This document shows, piece after piece, positions 7,252 through 11,523 of a stretch of DNA of 11,523 bases (its first letter is position 1; every line of letters begins with the position of its first letter). The stretch is from Hydnum rufescens UP504 (taxonomy: Eukaryota > Basidiomycota > Agaricomycetes > Cantharellales > Hydnaceae), in the NCBI GenBank assembly GCA_014904985.1, contig MU129039.1, forward strand, positions 170,192 through 181,714. Direction: 5' to 3'. Under the pieces are notes generated by a model. It did not search any database, was not told the origin of the DNA, and was given only the letters and a program-made list of their open reading frames with translations. The position numbers and the translations under genes were made by a program.

Positions 7252-7312
7252 CTGCGCTCGATCGAAAATTCAGCATAGAAGCGAGGCAGTTGCAAATACA
7301 TATATGACTCAC
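7252..7312 (-). other. candidate intron, 61 nt
   Basis: The perfect donor GTGAGT is at 7312 and the acceptor GCGCAG ends at 7252. It joins phase 1 to phase 1, giving a continuous frame from CESFLFTR into EFKVTNFEE. Confidence 0.5.
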
Positions 7313-7403
7313 ATCTTGTAAAAAGGAAACTCTCGCATAAAGCGAGGCAAGCATCAAATTCATCCGACAAAAGCAATTGCTATTGGCAACAACTGAATGC
7401 TTT

Positions 7404-7473
7404 CTAGAACAACAAGCAAAAAAATATCAGGGTCCCACCTTATCAAGACCAAAGAAGAAAACACCGTGCTTAC
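7404..7473 (-). other. candidate intron, 70 nt
   Basis: The donor GTAAGC begins at 7473, the branch-type CTGAT is at 7430-7426, and a T-rich tract precedes TTCTAG, which ends at 7404. The signals are good for a basidiomycete intron; the upstream exon needs a one-base shift to join in frame. Confidence 0.45.
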
Positions 7474-7860
7474 CAGGGGTTTTCCTCAGTAACCATTCTG
7501 TGAACTGGTAGGCCCCCTTGGCAACATGAAAGGTGCGAGACCAAGAAAATTCCGGCGTCTCCACCGCCTACCGCCATGGGTCATCAAAATTTGTCAACAT
7601 GGAAAGCTGCGACAGTGAAACTCGAGTGCAACTGTAGACTCCTCTAGGTAAATGGAAGACTCTGTGAAGCCGGAAATTGCCGAGCTTCGCCAGAACGAAT
7701 CACCTCGCCATCGCCCCATGGCATAGTCAACGTTCTGAGGGCGCCCAACAAGCCCGGTGAGTCCGCTGTGCCTGGCTCGATCATAATCACACAACTACAC
7801 GAAACCTCCTAGTTTCCAGGAACCACAAAACGCTAAGGAACGACCAGGCGACGGTACCCA

Positions 7861-7876
7861 CCCCCCCCCTTTTTTT
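7861..7876. repeat. C9-T7 homopolymer junction
   Basis: Nine C are followed by seven T. It sits where the minus-strand relics end and the plus-strand unit begins, so it may mark an insertion boundary or be a slippage-prone tract. Confidence 0.6.
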
Positions 7877-7996
7877 CTTACTTCTGCGTAGAACTTCTAC
7901 TTTCAAAACACACTAGGAGGGAAACTGGGACCCAAAGCTGACTTGGGACCCCCTTAAAATGACGCTGTGTGGGATCCATGGATTACCCTGGCTGAC

Positions 7997-8112
7997 TTTA
8001 AAAGGGATACCAATGACGCCCAAGGCCTCTTGCCACCCACTCTCTTTCTTTTTCTACATTTTCTGTTCTCTACCTACTTCTTTCTTCTCTTCTACACTTC
8101 CCCCACACTCTT
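7997..8112 (+). promoter_or_regulatory. promoter-like region: TATA-like box and pyrimidine-rich leader
   Basis: TTTAAAAG at 7997-8004 is followed by a long C/T-rich stretch (about 8036-8112) and then the ATG at 8123. TATA-like boxes followed by CT-rich initiation regions are common upstream of fungal genes. This is the only such arrangement in the window that leads directly into an ORF. There is no experimental support. Confidence 0.35.
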
Positions 8113-8796
8113 CTGAACCACAATGGTTGAAGTGGCCCGTGACTGCAGCCAGCTGGACAGCCGCTCACCACGAGACCATGAAGAGGCTTCCGATTCGGAC
8201 TCCGGCAACTCCTATTTCACACGAACCATGTCTCCTCTCCCCCAGACACCGATCCTCTTGAGTACAGGAACCACTTCCTGAAACCAAGATCCGCACTTGG
8301 GCTTTCATTGTCCAGTCATGACGGCACTTCGAAACACGAAACCAATGATCGGCAGGGCACAGGTCCTCCTCAGACTTCCTCCTTCTCCCTTCACCCTCAC
8401 CTGCTTGACCACAAACTCCCACCACTCGCATGGGTCCAAAGCCTTGTACAAAAGAGGCATCCCTCGTGTCCTAAGCCAGATGAAAACATCGAGGCAGGCA
8501 ACGGCCATGCACCAGGGCCCGAGCTAAGCTCAGGAAGCGAGAGCTGCTCTTCCTCCAACGGCCGATCTATACCACTCGCCAACAGCAGTAATTCCGACTC
8601 TATCAAAAAGTTTGTTGACCGGTGTTGGAGGGATAAATCCCTACACCATAGAAATCCTCATCCGAGGCCATTTTCCCTACGAACGAATCAATTATATGTC
8701 ACCGCGCTCATTTAATTTTATCGCCATTCGTTTATTCAAGAAATCAATTGGATTCCTACCCCTTTCCAACCCATAATATCGCCTCATTCCTTTACC

Positions 8797-8934
8797 ATGT
8801 CTACCAGTCAATTTATTGACTATCTGTCGGACTTCAACAGTCCTCATCAAAAAGGGGCAGTTTATGCCCTACTTCAAGTCCATTTTCTTTGGACAAGGCA
8901 ATTCAACTTGCCATCTTTCTTCAAGTCTGGATGA
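8797..8934 (+). CDS. small ORF of 45 aa within the broken unit
   Basis: The ATG at 8797 (context TTTACCATGTC) opens a 45-residue frame ending at TGA 8932-8934. It reads DYLSDFNSPHQKGAVYALLQ followed by an aromatic stretch. It is in the same frame as the 8182-8715 segment, so it is more likely the continuation of that decayed ORF after the TAA at 8713 than an independent gene. Confidence 0.25.
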   Translation: MSTSQFIDYLSDFNSPHQKGAVYALLQVHFLWTRQFNLPSFFKSG

Positions 8935-9064
8935 CTTGCCTGCTCTTCCAAGCCATCCTATTGCCTTAAGGGCGATGAATTGTGATTATGTAACGACGTG
9001 GACCGGGCCTAGTTCCAATTCTGGACTCGCGGATCCATCACATGATCCAGATAGGGGCTGCACT

Positions 9065-9190
9065 ACTCTGAAGGAGTATTTTTCGAATTTCTCCGTCATT
9101 TTTGATCGGATCGACTCGAAACGACCGCGCCCAGAAAGATACGAATCGTACCTATCGAACGGTACCAAACACGAAACGAACGGATCAAAA
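9065..9190 (+). repeat. 162-bp-period direct repeat, unit 1
   Basis: 9065-9138 matches 9227-9300 over 74 bp with about five mismatches. The alignment resumes at 9154-9168, identical to 9316-9330 at the same 162-bp offset. Read on the plus strand both units encode TLKEYFSNFSV-x-FDRIDSKRP, and two of the five differences are silent, so the duplication may have included coding sequence. Confidence 0.8.
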
Positions 9191-9193
9191 ATG
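9097..9193. repeat. 97-bp imperfect palindrome
   Basis: The outer arms are perfect for 11 bp: CATTTTTGATC (9097-9107) and GATCAAAAATG (9183-9193). The centre is the odd palindrome TACGA-A-TCGTA. Intermediate sequence is partly symmetrical. Both strands therefore read similar peptides (plus ERYESYLS, minus DRYDSYLS). A cruciform or hairpin element of the MITE kind is possible, although no flanking duplication was seen. Confidence 0.65.
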
Positions 9194-9205
9194 CGGTCCC
9201 TGTAA

Positions 9206-9518
9206 CAATATCTTGCCATGATTCATACTCTGAAGGAGTATTTTTCGAATTTCTCTGTCAGTTTTGATCGGATCGACTCGAAACGACCATGCCCTGAAAG
9301 CTGTTAAAAATGCGCATCGAACGGTACCAAGGGCAAAACGAGCGGACGCGAACTCCATTTTTCACAAGACAACTCCCTCCCCATGACTCCCCCTTTGCTC
9401 CACCATTCAAAATAGCGAATTACTTCCGGCCCTCTTATGTCCGATGGAGAAGACCCTCAGGGCGACCTATTCCACTTTTCCTTAAGGGAACTTGTCCAGG
9501 TTTGAAGGAGGAATAGCA
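9206..9518. other. repeat flank without a supported gene
   Basis: This holds repeat unit 2 and a 68-codon ORF (9310-9516) whose end reads RPIPLFLKGTCPGLKEE. I do not recognise it. The last bases (about 9500-9513) are purine-rich and directly precede the candidate LTR start at 9519. Confidence 0.3.
9227..9352 (+). repeat. 162-bp-period direct repeat, unit 2
   Basis: Second unit. It begins ACTCTGAAGGAGTATTTTTC as in unit 1. The right half is rearranged: AAAAATGCG is displaced (9306-9314 against 9187-9195 in unit 1, an offset of 119 rather than 162), so the palindrome seen in unit 1 is not kept here. Confidence 0.75.
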
Positions 9519-10017
9519 TGTAATGTGTCAATCTCCCCTTTTATCTTGAAATTGGAATATCTCCATCAGTTTTGAAGATTGTAACTTGATTTCTTTTTCT
9601 CTGTGTGTCCCTTAAGTCCGACTTTTTCACTTTCTATTGAGTCGAAGTCTGGATTGTATATTAGGTGCAGCTAGCACACAAATTCATTAGTTCTCCCCCT
9701 CCCTCCAGTTTGAAGCTCCTTGAACAGCTGCTGGTCCCTGGGTGATTTCTCACTACAAAAAGCGAATTCTAACTACACTTTGACTAAGGTCTCAAGAAGA
9801 GATTCTTAGGGTGTGGTAATTTGACTGAAAGACACATTCTCACTTAATTGCTTGGGCTTTGTTGGCTCACTGCAATTTCCCCTGTTCAAAAGACCTTCCC
9901 CCACTCGAACCTGAACATCCGGATTAGATCTGTGATCCCCTCTTTCGTCCCCGGCTCAACATCGTGGACAGTAGTTGGATTGGTTCAATAACCATCCTGC
10001 TTACACCGGGCATCACA
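9519..10017 (+). mobile_element. candidate LTR, about 499 bp
   Basis: It begins TGTAATG and ends CATCACA (10011-10017), an imperfect 7-bp inverted pair (6 of 7) with TG...CA ends. Internally there are T-rich and C/T-rich tracts and a TATA-like GTATATTAG near 9656. The purine-rich AGGAGGAATAGCA just upstream could be a polypurine tract (making this a 3' LTR), while the long ORF starting right after it would suit a 5' LTR. The flanking 5-mers TAGCA and AAATG do not match, which argues against a solo LTR. No convincing primer-binding site was found after 10017, and no second copy exists in the window to confirm the ends. Confidence 0.35.
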
Positions 10018-11523
10018 AAATGGAATTAGTGTGAACGGCAATGGTGGTAAGCCCGGTCTCCTAGGAACACCGTGCATCCCAAAACAGCGCACTAATCTAT
10101 CATCTCCAGTATCCTCATGGCAGAACATCCATTCGCGACTTCAAACCCAACCTCCACCCAGGCTGTTAAGACAAGCCCGATCCCGCTCAATAACACCAGC
10201 ATCTCACACCTCTAACCTAGCCGGGAAGCTGGTGTACCCAGAACAGTCATCCAATTTGCACAGTTCTGGTAATGATGAGCAGGCTACAATGTCGCGCGAC
10301 CCTCGCAAAACCCGCTATCACTACCAAGGCTCAGTAGGCCCGAGGGGTGGTCACACCACTCATTTTCCCGTAAATACAACTAGTAGTCCACCTGTATATC
10401 CCGGCTGGAGGCCGTCTTTGCCCACTCTTGAGGGCGAGGCTTTGGATAGCTCAACTGCTGCTACTGAACCAAACCCTTGGGAGGAGGCAAAAAGCCCTCA
10501 ATCATCAGTTCACCCTCCCCGACCTCAGGGATTCCAACCATCACCGAACCACTTCGACAGGCCAAGTAACCAGGTCCGCCCAAACCTTGTCTGTTCTCCC
10601 GCCTTTTACAGCAAAGGGAACTATCCACGCACAGTCGATCTATCGCTATCGGTATATCGGAGCCCAAACAACCCGAGAACGAACCTCCTTCAGGAAACAC
10701 CAACACCTCATCATTCCCCACAACACAACAAACCATAACCTTCACCCCTCGTACTATCCTCTCATCCCCACGCATCACAACTGGAGTCCGTCGCTCAGCC
10801 TCTCCATCCTCCCCGCAAGGCCACTCCCACTGGAACAGGTTCTCTAAACAAGGTGTCCAGGGGAGAAAACCGCCGTTCTCCCCCACTCGGACCCAAGAGG
10901 ATCAATCCCCGTGACCTCGCTGAACGTGAACGGCGAGTATATCGCCAAATCCATGAGTTTGATCAGCGACGGAAGGCATGGGAACGGATTCACACATGGA
11001 ATGAGGACTCGTTAGAGAAAGTGCGGAGGAATGTTGAGGAAAGCCAGAAGGCAGTAGCGGAGGACCGACAGTCAATTAAGGAGGATAGAGCACAGGTTTT
11101 GCAATCGATACAGCACAGTGCCGACTGTGTGATTGCGACTAACAACTGGATCGCAAACCAATTAAGCAGCCTAGCGACATTCACTGCTGAATTTAACCGC
11201 ATGATGGACACTATTGTAACAGTGCCTGTCACCTCCTCAACTGCTCTCGGTGCTGTAATCTGGCACTTAGGTTTTATTGTCCAGGAACACAACTTGCAGT
11301 CCGGACCCATCCAGGCATTTGCATTATACCAACTTATCGCTCCACCGCTCAAGTACCTCCTTCTCACACTCCAAAAGCATGAACATCTTGGGATCATACC
11401 GGAAATTTGCCTCCGCCTGAGGAGCTATCGAGGTTCAGTACATTTATTAGGAATGTCCGCAACCGACTAACACAGGAGGAGCTTGCTGCTGCTCCTGGGC
11501 TGCCACAGACTTCGAGTCTGAGC
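9992..11523 (+). pseudogene. broken proline-rich/coiled-coil ORF, possible gag, runs off the window
   Basis: One frame is open from 9992 to 11470 except for TAA 10736-10738. No in-frame ATG occurs before 10289 (MSRDPRKTRYHYQG), so the true start is uncertain. The first half is a low-complexity Pro/Ser/His/Asn-rich stretch. After the stop come a basic Arg/Pro region and a strongly charged helix (about 10916-11212, for example RQIHEFDQRRKAWERIH and EESQKAVAEDRQSIKEDRAQ) expected to form a coiled coil. A hydrophobic segment follows. Near 11404-11416 coding shifts to the next frame (PPPEELSRFSTFIRNVRNRL) and is open to the window end. A structural gag-like protein after a possible LTR fits, but no CCHC finger is in view; an unknown host protein is the alternative. 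Confidence 0.45.
10047..10109 (+). other. possible 63-nt intron in the 9992-11523 ORF
   Basis: GTAAGC at 10047, the branch match CTAAT at 10092-10096, and TCTCCAG ending at 10109. The length is a multiple of three, so removing it keeps the frame; it may or may not be spliced. Confidence 0.3.

Larger units (their letters stand above)
6812..7802 (-). pseudogene. intron-containing gene relic, unrecognised
   Basis: This is a minus-strand chain of exon-like pieces. From 7802, a decayed start region reads VCVIMIEPGTADSPG, related to the CVDYD module. A piece ending at 7474 reads KGAYQFTEWLLRKTP. Then come three GT-AG introns: 7473-7404, 7312-7252 and 7173-7120 (or -7104). The exon 7403-7313 (phase 0 in, phase 1 out, one TAG) reads LLLSDEFDACLALCESFLF. 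The exon 7251-7174 reads EFKVTNFEESGQVSSVIFGH. The last piece runs 7119-6812 in one frame, or with the alternative acceptor reads DLIEEHQHQKTTVQDLAQLV. Frames join across the last two introns, but a one-base shift is needed at the first. No function is assigned. Confidence 0.4.
8123..9205 (+). pseudogene. broken hypothetical ORF, Ser/Pro-rich
   Basis: ATG 8123 opens a frame reading MVEVARDCSQLDSRSPRDHE with an acidic Ser-Asp run. It stops at 8281, but the next frame is open from 8182 and looks like the continuation (DPLEYRNHFLKPRSALGLSL). A single-base loss in the C run at 8237-8241 would explain the shift. This frame ends at TAA 8713-8715 but stays open again to TGA 8932, including the ATG at 8797 (MSTSQFIDYLSDFN). 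Coding character then moves to another frame (SSSLDDLPALPSHPIALRAM) up to 9205. Two shifts and one stop over about 1.1 kb suggest one decayed protein. The N-terminal part is rich in Ser, Pro and His and low-complexity. A retrotransposon gag or a lineage-specific gene are both possible. Confidence 0.4.

Noticed and set aside
8297..8606. Several overlapping ORFs of 67-88 codons on both strands
   Set aside because: They are shadows of the 8182-8715 frame; their peptides show no independent features and their starts are in poor positions.
9555..9575. Third copy of the 9065/9227 repeat (GAATATCTCCATCAGTTTTG)
   Set aside because: Only about 21 bp with three mismatches, at a different offset; it could be chance in T-rich DNA.
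10018..10035. TGGAATTAGTGTGAAC as a tRNA primer-binding site after the candidate LTR
   Set aside because: It begins with TGG, but the implied tRNA acceptor stem is A/T-rich and matches no tRNA I can name.

Overview
The window looks like a repeat-rich, gene-poor stretch of a filamentous fungus, most likely a basidiomycete of the mushroom group. The taxonomic call is an inference. It rests on the style of the Ty3/Gypsy integrase at the left end, on candidate introns of about 50-70 nt with GT(A/G)AG(T/C) donors and CTRAY branch sites, and on the pyrimidine-rich leader before an ORF near 8123. Nothing bacterial is visible: no operons, Shine-Dalgarno sites or CRISPR. I found no rRNA or tRNA and no intact host gene.

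Layout. (1) 1-1620, plus strand: the 3' part of a Ty3/Gypsy pol. It holds a zinc-finger remnant, a DDE integrase core and a GPF-type C-terminal domain, broken by one frameshift near 790 and a TAG at 1405. (2) 1621-2111: no recognisable gene. (3) About 2112-7802, mainly minus strand: decayed multi-exon coding sequence in several related copies. Blocks from 2112-2377/3025-3264, 3554-4145, 5668-5828 and 6084-6545 align to each other at DNA and peptide level and share an intron donor and branch site. They differ largely by transitions, several at CpG. (4) 2378-3024: a 647-bp solo LTR with perfect 8-bp ends and a 5-bp target duplication, inserted inside one of those relics. A second relic copy in the same window serves as the empty site. 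(5) 4545-4663 (plus), 5176-5529 (minus) and 6812-7802 (minus): further exon-like pieces that share a small module reading CVDYD. (6) 7861-8122: a C/T tract and a promoter-like stretch leading to a broken plus-strand ORF (8123-9205). (7) 9065-9352: a 162-bp-period direct repeat containing a 97-bp imperfect palindrome. (8) 9519-10017: a possible second LTR. (9) 9992-11523: a broken proline-rich plus coiled-coil ORF that runs off the window and could be a gag.

None of the genes appear to work together as a live system. The picture is layered transposon and gene-family decay. The most interesting content is the multi-copy, intron-bearing minus-strand family, which I could not assign to any known family. 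Database searches (HHpred or BLASTP on the exon peptides, BLASTN of the blocks against basidiomycete genomes) would be decisive and could not be run here.
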